From Nocardia cerradoensis NBRC 101014 (GTDB lineage: Bacteria; Actinomycetota; Actinomycetes; Mycobacteriales; Mycobacteriaceae), in NCBI RefSeq assembly GCF_000308535.1, contig NZ_BAFW01000217.1, positions 37,951 through 101,950 on the forward strand: a stretch of DNA of 64,000 nt. Reading direction: 5' to 3'. Numbering within the stretch: the first letter of the stretch is position 1; each line of letters begins with the position of its first letter. Made by a program: the position numbers and the translations under genes. A model generated the notes under the pieces. That model saw nothing but the letters and a program-made list of their open reading frames with translations. It searched no databases and was not told where the DNA came from. Of the stretch, positions 1 through 8,309 are shown piece by piece.

Positions 1-385
1 GGAACTGCTCGATCGCGCGAACGGCCTGCTGGAGCGCTGCCGCACCGAATTCGACGGGCAGCAGCTGCATCTGGCGCTCGAGGCGATCTGGCTGACCCTC
101 GGCGAGACGAACAAGTACTTCTCCGCGCAGCAGCCGTGGGCGCTGGCCAAGTCGGGCACGCCCGAGGATGTGGCCCGCGAGGCGACCGTGCTGTACGTGA
201 CCCTCGAGGTGCTGCGGATCGTGTCGATCCTGGTGCAGCCGGTGATCCCGGGTTCGGCCGGGCGGATTCTCGATCAGCTCGGCCAGACCGCGCGCACCTT
301 CGCCGATCTCGCGACGCCGATCGAGGCCGGACTGGCCCTGCCCGCGCCGGAACCGGTGTTCCCGAAGTACATCGAACCGAAGTAG
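1..385 (+). CDS. metG: Methionyl-tRNA synthetase, C-terminal part (5' end outside window)
   Basis: The reading frame is open from base 2 and ends at the TAG at 383-385, giving about 127 residues. The segment is all-helical and resembles the anticodon-binding tail of class I MetRS: it contains NKYFSAQQPWALAK, then a helix with LRIVSILVQPVIPGSAGRIL and a C-terminal FPKYIEPK. The enzyme charges tRNA-Met in the cytoplasm. The catalytic core lies upstream and is not visible. The nearby rsmI and PMT genes match the mycobacterial metS neighbourhood, which supports the call. There is no C-terminal tRNA-binding extension, as expected for mycobacterial-type MetRS. Confidence 0.85.
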   Translation, partial: ELLDRANGLLERCRTEFDGQQLHLALEAIWLTLGETNKYFSAQQPWALAKSGTPEDVAREATVLYVTLEVLRIVSILVQPVIPGSAGRILDQLGQTARTFADLATPIEAGLALPAPEPVFPKYIEPK

Positions 386-407
386 AAGTAGGCGACCGGA
401 GCCGGTT

Positions 408-1055
408 ATGGATGCGGATTTTGCCGAGCGCCACCGCAGCGTTCGCGCCCACGCGCTCGGCACCCCTCGGGGCCGGCTCATCGGCGCGATGGTCGAATGT
501 GTCGGCGCCCGAGGCTTTTCCACGGTCACGCTGACCGATATCGTCGGCCGCGCCCACGTCTCACGCAGTACCTTCTACGAACACTTCGGCAACAAGGAAC
601 ACTGCTTCATCGAGGCGGTGCACACCGGCGTCGAGATCATCCGCACCCGGATCGCGGAGGAGCTGGCGCACCTGCCCGCGGAGGTCGATCCGCGGCAGCG
701 CCTCGCCACCATGATCAGCACGTTCTGTTCGGTGGTGGCGGCCGAGCCGGATTTCGCCCGGCTCATCCTGGTGGAATCGCTTCTGGTCGGCGATGCGACC
801 GCGGAGTTCCGCGATCAGGCGGTGGACCACTTCGCCACCCTGTACCGCAACTTCCACGATCAGGCACGCGCCGTCGATCCCGGGATTCCGGCGTTGCCGG
901 ACGAGGTGATCGCCCTGATCCCCGACGCCATCGGCGAACGCACGCGGCGAGTGCTGGTCCGTGAGGGCGCCCATCGCGTTCCCGATATGGCGCCCACCTT
1001 CATCGAATTCGCCAATACCGTGCTGGGGCTCGCACCGGTCGTCGCGCGCGTGTGA
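408..1055 (+). CDS. TetR/AcrR family transcriptional regulator
   Basis: This 215-residue protein has a TetR-type helix-turn-helix at about residues 25-70 (GFSTVTLTDIVGRAHVSRST followed by FYEHFGNKEHCF). An all-helical ligand-binding and dimerisation half follows. Start and stop give a normal TetR length. It lies 22 bases downstream of metG on the same strand and converges on rsmI. The ligand and target genes cannot be read from the sequence. No obvious palindromic operator is visible in the short gap before it, so it may be co-transcribed with metG. Confidence 0.85.
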   Translation: MDADFAERHRSVRAHALGTPRGRLIGAMVECVGARGFSTVTLTDIVGRAHVSRSTFYEHFGNKEHCFIEAVHTGVEIIRTRIAEELAHLPAEVDPRQRLATMISTFCSVVAAEPDFARLILVESLLVGDATAEFRDQAVDHFATLYRNFHDQARAVDPGIPALPDEVIALIPDAIGERTRRVLVREGAHRVPDMAPTFIEFANTVLGLAPVVARV

Positions 1056-1065
1056 TCGAGCCGCG

Positions 1066-1911
1066 CTACTGCGCGCGGGCGGCCAGGACCGCGTCGTAGA
1101 GTTCGCGGCGCGAGACTCCGCCCGCACGCGCGGCGACCTGCGCGCACGCGTCCTTGAGGCGGGTGCCGTCGGCGACCAGTTCCTCCACCTCGTCCACCAG
1201 ATCGACCGGGTCGGCCGAAACCGGTTGCGCGCCTTCGACCACCACCGTGATCTCTCCGCGCGCGCCCTCGACGGCCCAGTCCGCCAGCTCGCCGAGTCCG
1301 CCGCGCACGACCTCCTCGTAGGTCTTGGTCAGCTCCCGGCACACCGCGGCCCGGCGTCCGGGGCCCAGCACCTCGGCGGCGTCGGCCAGGCAGCCGGCGA
1401 GCCGGTGCGGGGCCTCGAAGAACACCACCGCGCGCGGCTCGGTGACGAGCGTCGCGAGCCACTGCTTGCGCTGCCCGGACTTGCGCGGGGCGAAGCCGTC
1501 GAAGCAGAACCGTTCCATCGGCAGACCGGACAGGGCCAGGGCGGTGGTGACGGCCGAGGGACCGGGCAGACAGGTCACCGGCAGGTCCCGCTCGATACAT
1601 GCCGCGACCATCCGGTAACCGGGGTCGCTGACCGAGGGCATCCCCGCATCGGTGACCAGCAGGACGGTCCTTCCGGATTCGATCTCGTCCAGTAGCAACG
1701 GTATTCGCGCGGCCTCCACGTGATCGTAGAAGCTCACCACCCGCCCGGTGATCTCGACCTCGAGTGCCTTGGCCAGCGCCCGGGTCCGGCGCGTGTCCTC
1801 GGCGGCCACGACGTCCGCGCTCGCGAGGGCGTCGCGCAACCGCTGCGACGCGTCACCGATATCGCCCATCGGCGTCGCCGCCAGCACCAACCGCCCGCCG
1901 TGCTCGCCCAT
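1066..1911 (-). CDS. rsmI: 16S rRNA (cytidine1402-2'-O)-methyltransferase RsmI
   Basis: This 281-residue SAM-dependent methyltransferase 2'-O-methylates C1402 of 16S rRNA in the decoding centre. It starts with GRLVLAATPMGDIGDASQR and has AAEDTRRTRALAK, the tetrapyrrole-methylase-fold TDAGMPSVSDPG loop (about residues 90-101) and LPGPSAVTTALALSGLP. The start at 1911 was chosen because GAAAGGA lies about 7 bases upstream; the open frame extends further (to 2235) but that part overlaps the divergent PMT gene. The divergent arrangement with PMT is the same as Rv1003/Rv1002c. Confidence 0.93.
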   Translation of the reverse strand: MGEHGGRLVLAATPMGDIGDASQRLRDALASADVVAAEDTRRTRALAKALEVEITGRVVSFYDHVEAARIPLLLDEIESGRTVLLVTDAGMPSVSDPGYRMVAACIERDLPVTCLPGPSAVTTALALSGLPMERFCFDGFAPRKSGQRKQWLATLVTEPRAVVFFEAPHRLAGCLADAAEVLGPGRRAAVCRELTKTYEEVVRGGLGELADWAVEGARGEITVVVEGAQPVSADPVDLVDEVEELVADGTRLKDACAQVAARAGGVSRRELYDAVLAARAQ

Positions 1912-2071
1912 CGCCGTCCTTTCCACCGCCGCCCGACCCATCCGGCCGGCCGCCACCCCACATCCGCGCCCGGTCCGGGCAAACGCTACCCCTGGGGCCG
2001 GACCGCGCCCGAGTCCGCAGGGCGGCTCACCGCTGCGCAGCCCACCACCGCACACCGCATACGATCGGAGC

Positions 2072-3733
2072 GTGACCCAGCTGACCGATACGCGACCGGC
2101 GATCGGCGCGGGCCCGGCCTTGTCCAGTCCGGCGCCGCTGCGCCCCGCACCCGATTTCGGACCGACCGACCGGGCCCGGGGCTGGCTGGTCACGCTGTTC
2201 CTGACGGTGGTCGCCGCGGTCACCCGGTTCACCATGCTGAACTACCCGACCGACGCCGGCACCCCGGTCTTCGACGAGAAGCACTACGCACCGCAGGCCT
2301 GGCAGATGCTCACCGGCGGCGGGGTCGAGGACAATCCGGCCTACGGGCTGGTGGTCCATCCGCCGGTCGGTAAGCAGATGATCGCACTGGGTGAAGCGCT
2401 GTTCGGCTACACCAGCTGGGGCTGGCGATTCACCGCGGCGATCTTCGGATCGCTGCTGGTCCTGCTGGTCATCCGCATCACCCGCCGGATGACCCGGTCG
2501 ACACTGATCGGCGCGATCGCGGGTGTGCTGTTGATCGCCGACGGCGTGACCTTCGTGTCCTCGCGGATCGGCATGCTCGACATCTTCCAGGCGGTCTTCG
2601 TCGTCGGCGCCTTCGGCTGCCTGATCGTCGATCGCGACGAGGTGCGGGCCCGCCTCGCCCGGGCCGACGCCGAAGGCCGGATAGCGCCCGCGGCGCGAGC
2701 GACGGGCCCGGAGGCGGCAGCGCGCGTAACCACGGAGGGCACCGGGAGCGCCGCCCTCGCATTCAGCGCCTTCGGGCCGCGACTGGGTGTGCGATGGTGG
2801 CGGTTCGGGGCCGGTCTGCTGCTGGGGCTCTCGTGCGGAACGAAATGGTCGGGCCTGTATTTCATCCTGTTCTTCGGGCTGATGACAGTGTGTTTCGATG
2901 TGGCCGCGCGCAAGGCCTACGGGGTGCCGCGCCCCTGGGCCGGCACGGCGGTCCGCGATATCGGACCGGCTCTGTATGCGCTGGTGGCGATTCCGCTGCT
3001 GGTCTACCTGGCCAGCTATTGGGGCTGGTTCGCCAGCGAGGACGGTTACGACCGTTATTCGGTGGGCAATGCCGTGGGCACCGGCGGCACCTGGTCGTGG
3101 ATTCCGGACGCGTTGCGTTCGCTGTGGCACAACCAGGCCGAATCGCTGAAATTCCATCAGAGCCTGACCAATTCGGCCGGTAACCATCACCCGTGGGAAT
3201 CCAAGCCGTGGTCGTGGCCGATGGGCCTGCGCCCGATGCTCTACTACTACGCCGACAACGGTGTCACCGGATGCGGGCAGGCGGTCTGTGTGAAGGCCGT
3301 GATGCTGATCGGCACGCCGGCGATGTGGTGGCTGTCGCTGCCGATGCTCGCCTGGGCGCTGTGGCGCACCGCCACCCGCCGCGACTGGCGGTACGCGGCG
3401 ATGCTGGTCGGCTACGGCGCCGGGCTGCTGCCGTGGTTCGCGGATCTGGACCGGCAGATGTACTACTTCTACGCGGTCCCGATGGCGCCGTTCCTCGCGA
3501 TGGGCCTCGCCCTGACGCTCGGCGATATCCTCGGCCCCGCGCCGCTCGTGCGTGCCCGCTCGGGGCGGTGGTTCGCGCTGGCCGGTGAACGCCGAAGTCT
3601 CGGACTACTTCTGGTGTGCCTGTATCTGGGACTGGTGATCGCCAACTTCATCTGGCTGTGGCCCATTCTCACCGCCCTGCCGATCACGCCGTCCAACTGG
3701 CACGACCATCTCTGGCTCCCCAGCTGGCGCTGA
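2072..3733 (+). CDS. pmt: Protein O-mannosyltransferase (dolichyl/polyprenyl-phosphate-mannose type, GT39)
   Basis: This 553-residue polytopic membrane enzyme transfers mannose from polyprenyl-phosphomannose to Ser/Thr of exported proteins, coupled to Sec translocation. The first lumenal loop holds the acidic pair in GTPVFDEKHYAPQAW, and the HPPVGKQMIALGEALFGY motif follows; both are diagnostic of PMTs. The C-terminal part alternates hydrophobic helices with QMYYFYAVPMAPFLAMG. A GTG start at 2072 places the TM1 segment (WLVTLFLTVVAAVTRF) about 35 residues in; the frame upstream overlaps rsmI and is rejected. A 50-residue Ala-rich, poorly conserved loop around residues 195-235 looks like an insertion. 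The Thr/Pro-rich membrane protein at 19724-20842 is a plausible substrate. Confidence 0.93.
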   Translation: MTQLTDTRPAIGAGPALSSPAPLRPAPDFGPTDRARGWLVTLFLTVVAAVTRFTMLNYPTDAGTPVFDEKHYAPQAWQMLTGGGVEDNPAYGLVVHPPVGKQMIALGEALFGYTSWGWRFTAAIFGSLLVLLVIRITRRMTRSTLIGAIAGVLLIADGVTFVSSRIGMLDIFQAVFVVGAFGCLIVDRDEVRARLARADAEGRIAPAARATGPEAAARVTTEGTGSAALAFSAFGPRLGVRWWRFGAGLLLGLSCGTKWSGLYFILFFGLMTVCFDVAARKAYGVPRPWAGTAVRDIGPALYALVAIPLLVYLASYWGWFASEDGYDRYSVGNAVGTGGTWSWIPDALRSLWHNQAESLKFHQSLTNSAGNHHPWESKPWSWPMGLRPMLYYYADNGVTGCGQAVCVKAVMLIGTPAMWWLSLPMLAWALWRTATRRDWRYAAMLVGYGAGLLPWFADLDRQMYYFYAVPMAPFLAMGLALTLGDILGPAPLVRARSGRWFALAGERRSLGLLLVCLYLGLVIANFIWLWPILTALPITPSNWHDHLWLPSWR

Positions 3734-3745
3734 GGTTCGATGCCG

Positions 3746-4111
3746 CTAGGGCGTCTCGCCCAGCGCTGCCCGCACGTAGCTCAGCGCCGCCTCGTCGTCG
3801 AGCCCCAATCGGCGCACCGCCGCAACGTATTCCGTGGCCGCACGCCCGGCCGCGTCGCGAGTCGGATCACCGGAGGAGGCGATGAACGACCCGAGCCGGC
3901 CTCGGGTCTCGAGCACACCGTCCTGTTCGAGTTCGCGGTAGGCGCGCGCGACGGTGTTCGGCGCCAAGCCGAGCTGAACGGCCAGCGCGCGCACGGTCGG
4001 AATCTTGGTTCCGGCGGTGAGTTCGCCGGATCGCACCCGGGCGACGATGCCCAGCCGCAGTTGTTCGTACGGCGGGACCGTCGATTGATGGTCGACCGGG
4101 ATATCCAGCAT
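3746..4111 (-). CDS. GntR family regulator, YtrA subfamily
   Basis: This 121-residue protein has an N-terminal winged helix (PPYEQLRLGIVARVRSGEL then IPTVRALAVQLGLAPNTVAR) and only a short helical tail. That is the hallmark of the YtrA branch rather than the FadR/HutC branches. It starts 6 bases after the arcA stop on the same strand, so the two are almost certainly co-transcribed. It may regulate arcA and itself, but YtrA-type proteins more often control ABC transporters, so the target remains open. Confidence 0.85.
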   Translation of the reverse strand: MLDIPVDHQSTVPPYEQLRLGIVARVRSGELTAGTKIPTVRALAVQLGLAPNTVARAYRELEQDGVLETRGRLGSFIASSGDPTRDAAGRAATEYVAAVRRLGLDDEAALSYVRAALGETP

Positions 4112-4117
4112 CGGTTT

Positions 4118-5344
4118 TCACACCTCGTCACGCGACAGCGGGCAGGACAGACAGCGGGGCCCGCCACGCCCGGAACCCAGTTCGGATCCCGGAATGGTCA
4201 GCACCTCGATGCCCGCATCGGCCAGCCGTGTATTCGTATTCTCGTTGCGTTCATAGGCCACCACGACCCCGGGCGCCAGCGCGAGGGTGTTGTTGCCGTC
4301 GTCCCACTGTTCCCGTTCGGCGGTCACCCCGTCCAGCCCGGTGTCGATGACCCGGAGTTTGCCGATGCCCATCGCCTCGGCCGCGGCGGGCAGGAACGGA
4401 TCCGGACCGCTCATCCGGACCGAATCACCGTCGGACCGAATGGTGAACGCGCGCAACGAATTCTGCACACCCGGGTACATCACCACCGCATCGCGGTCGA
4501 CCATCGTGCACACGGTGTCCAGGTGCATGGTGGCCCGGTTCTGCGCGATCGGCACCACCAGCACGGTGTGGGCCAGCGCATCGTCGAAGAGACTGCGCGC
4601 CAGCGCTTCCGCGCCCGCCGGTGAGGTGCGCTCGCCCACCCCGATCGCGACGACACCGGGCGAAAGCAGCAGCACGTCACCGCCTTCCATCGGCGCGGTG
4701 TGCGATTCGTAGGCCCGGCGCACGCCGAGGAATCGCGGATGGAAGGCGTATACCAGGTCGGTGAGCGAGGTTTCGCGAGCGCGGGCCGGCAGCGCGAGTG
4801 AGGTGATGGCCACCTTGGGCCCCACCCAGAACGAGGAATCGCGCGTGAACAGCAGATTCGGCAGCGGTTCGATGACGAAATCGGTGCCGTGGTGCATGCG
4901 CCGCACCAGTGAGGCGGCATCCGGTTCGAACGGCAATTCGTCGAAGGTCATGCCGGCCATGAGAATTCGCGCCAGATCCGGTGCGGGCACCGCGCGCAGA
5001 TAGGTCTTCAATTCCTCGGCCAGGGCGTAGCCGATGCGGCGGGCGTCGACGGCCGCGGTGATGCCCATACTGCGTCCGGCGCCGCTGACCGCGAGCGTCT
5101 CGGTGAGCAGATCGGCGAGCAACAGCACCTCGACACCGCGGCCGCGCAGCACGTCGGCGAAGATCTCGTGCTCCTGCTGCGCCCGCTCCACCCAGGGGAT
5201 GGCGTCGAACAACAGTTGATCGTTGTTGCGCGGCGTGAGTCGGCGCAGCTCATCGCCCGGGCGATGCAGCAGTACCGCGCGCAGCGTCCCGACCTCGGTC
5301 GTCACGGAAAACGGTCGCGCCGGGGGCACAGCCTCTGTTCCCAT
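4118..5344 (-). CDS. arcA: Arginine deiminase
   Basis: This 408-residue enzyme hydrolyses L-arginine to citrulline and ammonia. All guanidino-modifying-enzyme signatures are visible: FTRDSSFWVG, the MEGGD motif, the catalytic His in ATMHLDTVCTMVD, EQWDDGNNTLALAPGV, and the nucleophilic Cys398 in RGGPRCLSCPLSRDEV. The ATG at 5344 gives the usual ADI length; the frame runs open to 5524 but that region overlaps the soxR promoter and start. There is no ornithine transcarbamylase, carbamate kinase or antiporter beside it, so this is not a full arc operon. Mycobacterium tuberculosis also has arcA next to pmt. Confidence 0.93.
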   Translation of the reverse strand: MGTEAVPPARPFSVTTEVGTLRAVLLHRPGDELRRLTPRNNDQLLFDAIPWVERAQQEHEIFADVLRGRGVEVLLLADLLTETLAVSGAGRSMGITAAVDARRIGYALAEELKTYLRAVPAPDLARILMAGMTFDELPFEPDAASLVRRMHHGTDFVIEPLPNLLFTRDSSFWVGPKVAITSLALPARARETSLTDLVYAFHPRFLGVRRAYESHTAPMEGGDVLLLSPGVVAIGVGERTSPAGAEALARSLFDDALAHTVLVVPIAQNRATMHLDTVCTMVDRDAVVMYPGVQNSLRAFTIRSDGDSVRMSGPDPFLPAAAEAMGIGKLRVIDTGLDGVTAEREQWDDGNNTLALAPGVVVAYERNENTNTRLADAGIEVLTIPGSELGSGRGGPRCLSCPLSRDEV

Positions 5345-5470
5345 ATCCCGACCGTAATGGGCCGCCGCCGGGTTGGCACGAAATTGTTCGCCGACCACGC
5401 CGGATCCGGCGCCGACGCTATCACCGCTGTGTGGCGGTGAAGTTCCCGGTTCTCGCCCGGTCACCAAAAA

Positions 5471-5488
5471 CCTGAAGTATCGTTGAGG
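5471..5488 (+). promoter_or_regulatory. SoxR-type operator
   Basis: The 18-bp sequence CCTGAAGTATCGTTGAGG matches the classical SoxR box CCTCAAGTTAACTTGAGG at 13 of 18 positions, including nearly complete outer half-sites. It ends one base before the soxR ATG, which would suit autorepression or a leaderless transcript. No conventional -10 can be placed between the box and the start codon. Confidence 0.65.
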
Positions 5489-5489
5489 T

Positions 5490-6041
5490 ATGCAGCATAC
5501 GACGTGGCAAGCCAAGGAGCTCACCCCCGGCCAACTGTCGGAACGCAGTGGCGTCGCGGTGTCGGCACTGCATTTCTACGAACGCGAGGGCCTGATCGCC
5601 AGCCGCCGCACCAGCGGAAACCAGCGCCGATACTCCCGGGAAACGCTGCGCCGGGTGGCATTCATCCGGATCTCGCAGCGCGTCGGAATTCCGCTCAGCG
5701 AAATTCGCAAGGCTCTCGACACCCTACCGGAGGGACGTACTCCCAATCGGAAGGATTGGGAACGATTGTCGGTAACGTGGCGCACCGATCTCGATCAGCG
5801 GATCGAACAGCTCACCCGGCTGCGCAACAGCCTCACCGACTGCATCGGCTGCGGCTGCCTGTCACTGGGCAGCTGCCGCATCGTCAACTATCACGACCGG
5901 CTCGGCGACGAGGGCCCCGGCGCGCGGACGCTGGATGTGAGCATCGACTGCACGAAAGCCGAGGGATGCGAGGAACCGAGCCTCGACAATCCACCCGTGG
6001 ATGCCGAGGTGGCGGCGTGCGCCGAGAAGATGTGCGGGTGA
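5490..6041 (+). CDS. soxR: Redox-sensing transcriptional activator SoxR with Cys-rich tail
   Basis: This is a 183-residue MerR-family regulator: an N-terminal winged helix (SGVAVSALHFYEREGLIASR, residues 20-39), a dimerisation helix, and the [2Fe-2S] signature C118-x2-C121-x-C123-x5-C129 (DCIGCGCLSLGSC). Oxidation of the cluster by redox-cycling compounds switches the promoter on. Usual SoxR proteins stop at about 150 residues. This one has about 33 more, carrying four further cysteines (C154, C160, C177, C182), which is unusual. A SoxR-like box sits immediately upstream. A second soxR is at 14993-15448. Confidence 0.92.
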   Translation: MQHTTWQAKELTPGQLSERSGVAVSALHFYEREGLIASRRTSGNQRRYSRETLRRVAFIRISQRVGIPLSEIRKALDTLPEGRTPNRKDWERLSVTWRTDLDQRIEQLTRLRNSLTDCIGCGCLSLGSCRIVNYHDRLGDEGPGARTLDVSIDCTKAEGCEEPSLDNPPVDAEVAACAEKMCG

Positions 6042-6053
6042 TTCCCGCCCGGC

Positions 6054-6902
6054 TCAACGCAGGAAGCGGTTGAACTGGTCGTTGGCGCGGCGCATCGTGA
6101 ACTCGTAGGGCCAGGCGAACTTTCGCGCCCACCAATACCCGAACCGCACGTCGAACGAGGTGTAGACGAGGAAGCGATTCTTCTCGATACCGCGGAAGAT
6201 GGCGCGCGCCGCCTGGTCGGGCGAGGCGGCGTGCGACTGGAAACGCTTCACATACCGCTGAATTCGCGGATCGTCGCGGTCCACACCGGCGATCTCGACC
6301 GTCTGCACCAGATGGGTGTTCACCGCGCCCGGCACCACCAGATGCACCGTGATCCCGTGCCGGGCCAGGTCGAAGCGCAGTACCTCCGATACGCCGCGCA
6401 ACCCGTACTTGCTCGCGCTGTAGGCCGCATGCCAGGGAAAGGCCAGCAGCCCCGCCGCGGAGGACACGTTGACCAGCGCGCCACCGCGCCCGGCCCGCAC
6501 CATCTCCGGCACAAAACTCTCGATGACGTGGATCGGGCCCATCAGGTTCACGTCGACCAGGGAGCGCCAGTGCCGGTGCTCGAGGTTTTCGACGGTGCCC
6601 CAGGCCGAGATGCCGGCCACGTTCATCACCACGTCCAGGCTGCCGTGCCGATCGTGCACGTCCCGGGCGAAGGCGGCGACCGCCTCGTAATCGCTGATGT
6701 CGAGTGCCCGCGATTCCAGCACCTTGCCGCCGGTGCGCCCGATCTCCTCGACGGTGTCCGCGAGTCCGGCGGCGTCGATATCGGTCAGGACGAGTTCGGC
6801 ACCCTGTGCGGCGGCGGCGATCGCGGTCGCCCGACCGATTCCGCTGGCCGCGCCGGTGACCAGAGTCTTCTTGCCGCTCACGGACTTCAAGCGATCACGC
6901 AC
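6054..6902 (-). CDS. Short-chain dehydrogenase/reductase
   Basis: This 282-residue classical SDR has the NAD(P)-binding TGAASGIGRATA near the N-terminus, the NVAG motif, a catalytic Ser about 13 residues before YSASKYGLRG (Tyr-x3-Lys), and a post-catalytic VPGAVNTHL. The acidic TDID after beta-2 suggests NAD preference. The GTG at 6902 was chosen because GAGGAAC lies about 6 bases upstream; a further in-frame ATG at 6950 lacks a ribosome site. The C-terminal segment with YTSFDVRFGYWWARKF is typical of the actinobacterial SDRs often annotated as oxidoreductases of unknown substrate. It converges on soxR. Confidence 0.88.
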   Translation of the reverse strand: MRDRLKSVSGKKTLVTGAASGIGRATAIAAAAQGAELVLTDIDAAGLADTVEEIGRTGGKVLESRALDISDYEAVAAFARDVHDRHGSLDVVMNVAGISAWGTVENLEHRHWRSLVDVNLMGPIHVIESFVPEMVRAGRGGALVNVSSAAGLLAFPWHAAYSASKYGLRGVSEVLRFDLARHGITVHLVVPGAVNTHLVQTVEIAGVDRDDPRIQRYVKRFQSHAASPDQAARAIFRGIEKNRFLVYTSFDVRFGYWWARKFAWPYEFTMRRANDQFNRFLR

Positions 6903-7034
6903 GCCGTTCCTCGAATGCTCTGCGGTGTGATGTCGGTGCTGGGCCGGCATCCGGACTGACTATCTCCGTCGCCCTGGAGCATACGTGTTCCCCGACACAC
7001 CGCATCCGTACCGGGCCGCACGGGCACGTCGCGG

Positions 7035-8162
7035 CTACGACAATTCGCGCAATACCGACAGCATCCCGGAGACCGCGACCGGCCACGGGAATTGTTCGGC
7101 CCGCGAGCGCGCCGCACGCCGTCGCTGCGCCGCCGGGCGGGCCAGCACATCGGTGACGGCCTCGGCGAAGGCGGACGGGTGATCGGCGGCCACGGCGCCG
7201 CATTCGGCGGTCACGATGTCGGCCAGCGCCGAGGAACGACTCGCCACCACCGGAGTGCCGGCGGCCAGCGCCTCGAGCGCCGCCAGGCCGAACGTTTCGT
7301 GCGGACCGGGCGCGAGGGAGATGTCGGCGCTGGCCAGCAGGGTCGCCAAATGTGTTCGGTCGTCGATGAATCCGGCGAAATGGACGCCGGGACGCCCGTC
7401 GGGCAGCGCCGCCACGCCGCGCGCCTGCCGGACCAGCGCGTCGCGGCGTGGCCCGTCGCCCGCGACCACCAGGCGCACGTTCACCCCGCCCCGGCGCAGG
7501 TGATCCACCGCCTCGATACTGCGATCGACCCGCTTCTCCACCGACAGCCGCCCGCAGTGCACCACCAGATGCGAACCCCCGAGCCGCGCCCGCAGGGCCC
7601 GATCGTGACGATGCGGCGCGAACAGCTCCAGATCGACCCCCAACGGGACGAGCGCAACGTTCGGAGCATCGATCCGGTCGAATTCCGCGCGGGCGAACGC
7701 GGTCGTGCAGACGACCATGTCGTAATCGGCGGCGGTGCGACGGTTGGCGACGTCGGCGGCGCGCCGCGCGACCGAGGTGGGCAGCACCTGGCCGAGCAAC
7801 CGATCGAGACGTTCGTGCGAGATCATCACCGACGCGATATCCCGGCGGCGAGCCCACCGTCCGAAACCGCGCAAGGTCAGCCGGTCCGACACCTCGAGCG
7901 CATCCGGCGCCAGTCCCGCCAGCAGATCGGCGACTCGGCGCGGATCGGCCGCGCGATACCCGCCCGTCCACGGAATCCCCACCGCCGGCACGGTCATCCG
8001 CACCACACCGTTCGGCAGCATCTCCTCGCCCCGGCGCGCGCCCGGCACGATCAGCACCACCTCGTGCCCGGCCGCCACATATCCGGCGCCGAGGTGATGC
8101 AGTGCGGTGCGAAGTCCGCCCGAACGCGGCCCGTAGAAGTTCGCCAGCTGAGCGATGCGCAC
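7035..8162 (-). CDS. Glycosyltransferase family 4 (GT-B)
   Basis: This 375-residue protein is probably a retaining GT-B enzyme. The N-terminal Rossmann domain carries the acceptor-side glycine loop FYGPRSGGLRTALHHL. The C-terminal donor domain has VVHCGRLSVEKRVDRSIEA and the EX7E-type nucleotide-sugar motif in PHETFGLAALEALAAGTPVV. No signal peptide or membrane helix is visible, so it is cytoplasmic or peripheral. Related actinobacterial enzymes are mannosyltransferases of PimB/MgtA type, but donor and acceptor cannot be assigned here. It stands alone and may use its own promoter. Confidence 0.87.
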   Translation of the reverse strand: MRIAQLANFYGPRSGGLRTALHHLGAGYVAAGHEVVLIVPGARRGEEMLPNGVVRMTVPAVGIPWTGGYRAADPRRVADLLAGLAPDALEVSDRLTLRGFGRWARRRDIASVMISHERLDRLLGQVLPTSVARRAADVANRRTAADYDMVVCTTAFARAEFDRIDAPNVALVPLGVDLELFAPHRHDRALRARLGGSHLVVHCGRLSVEKRVDRSIEAVDHLRRGGVNVRLVVAGDGPRRDALVRQARGVAALPDGRPGVHFAGFIDDRTHLATLLASADISLAPGPHETFGLAALEALAAGTPVVASRSSALADIVTAECGAVAADHPSAFAEAVTDVLARPAAQRRRAARSRAEQFPWPVAVSGMLSVLRELS

Positions 8163-8309
8163 GCGCCGATCGTCCCCGTCGCGCGAACCGGCCGGACGAA
8201 CACGGGATGAATCTTCGCGAAAGCCTGAACCAATGCCGCGTCCGCGGTCTCACCTGATCCCGGCGCGATCTCCCGGTGCTTGTGGCGTGGAGTACCGGCG
8301 GCGTGCAGC

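Noticed and set aside
5034..5253. Small frames over arcA
   Set aside because: They lie within arcA, whose catalytic motifs are complete in the chosen frame.
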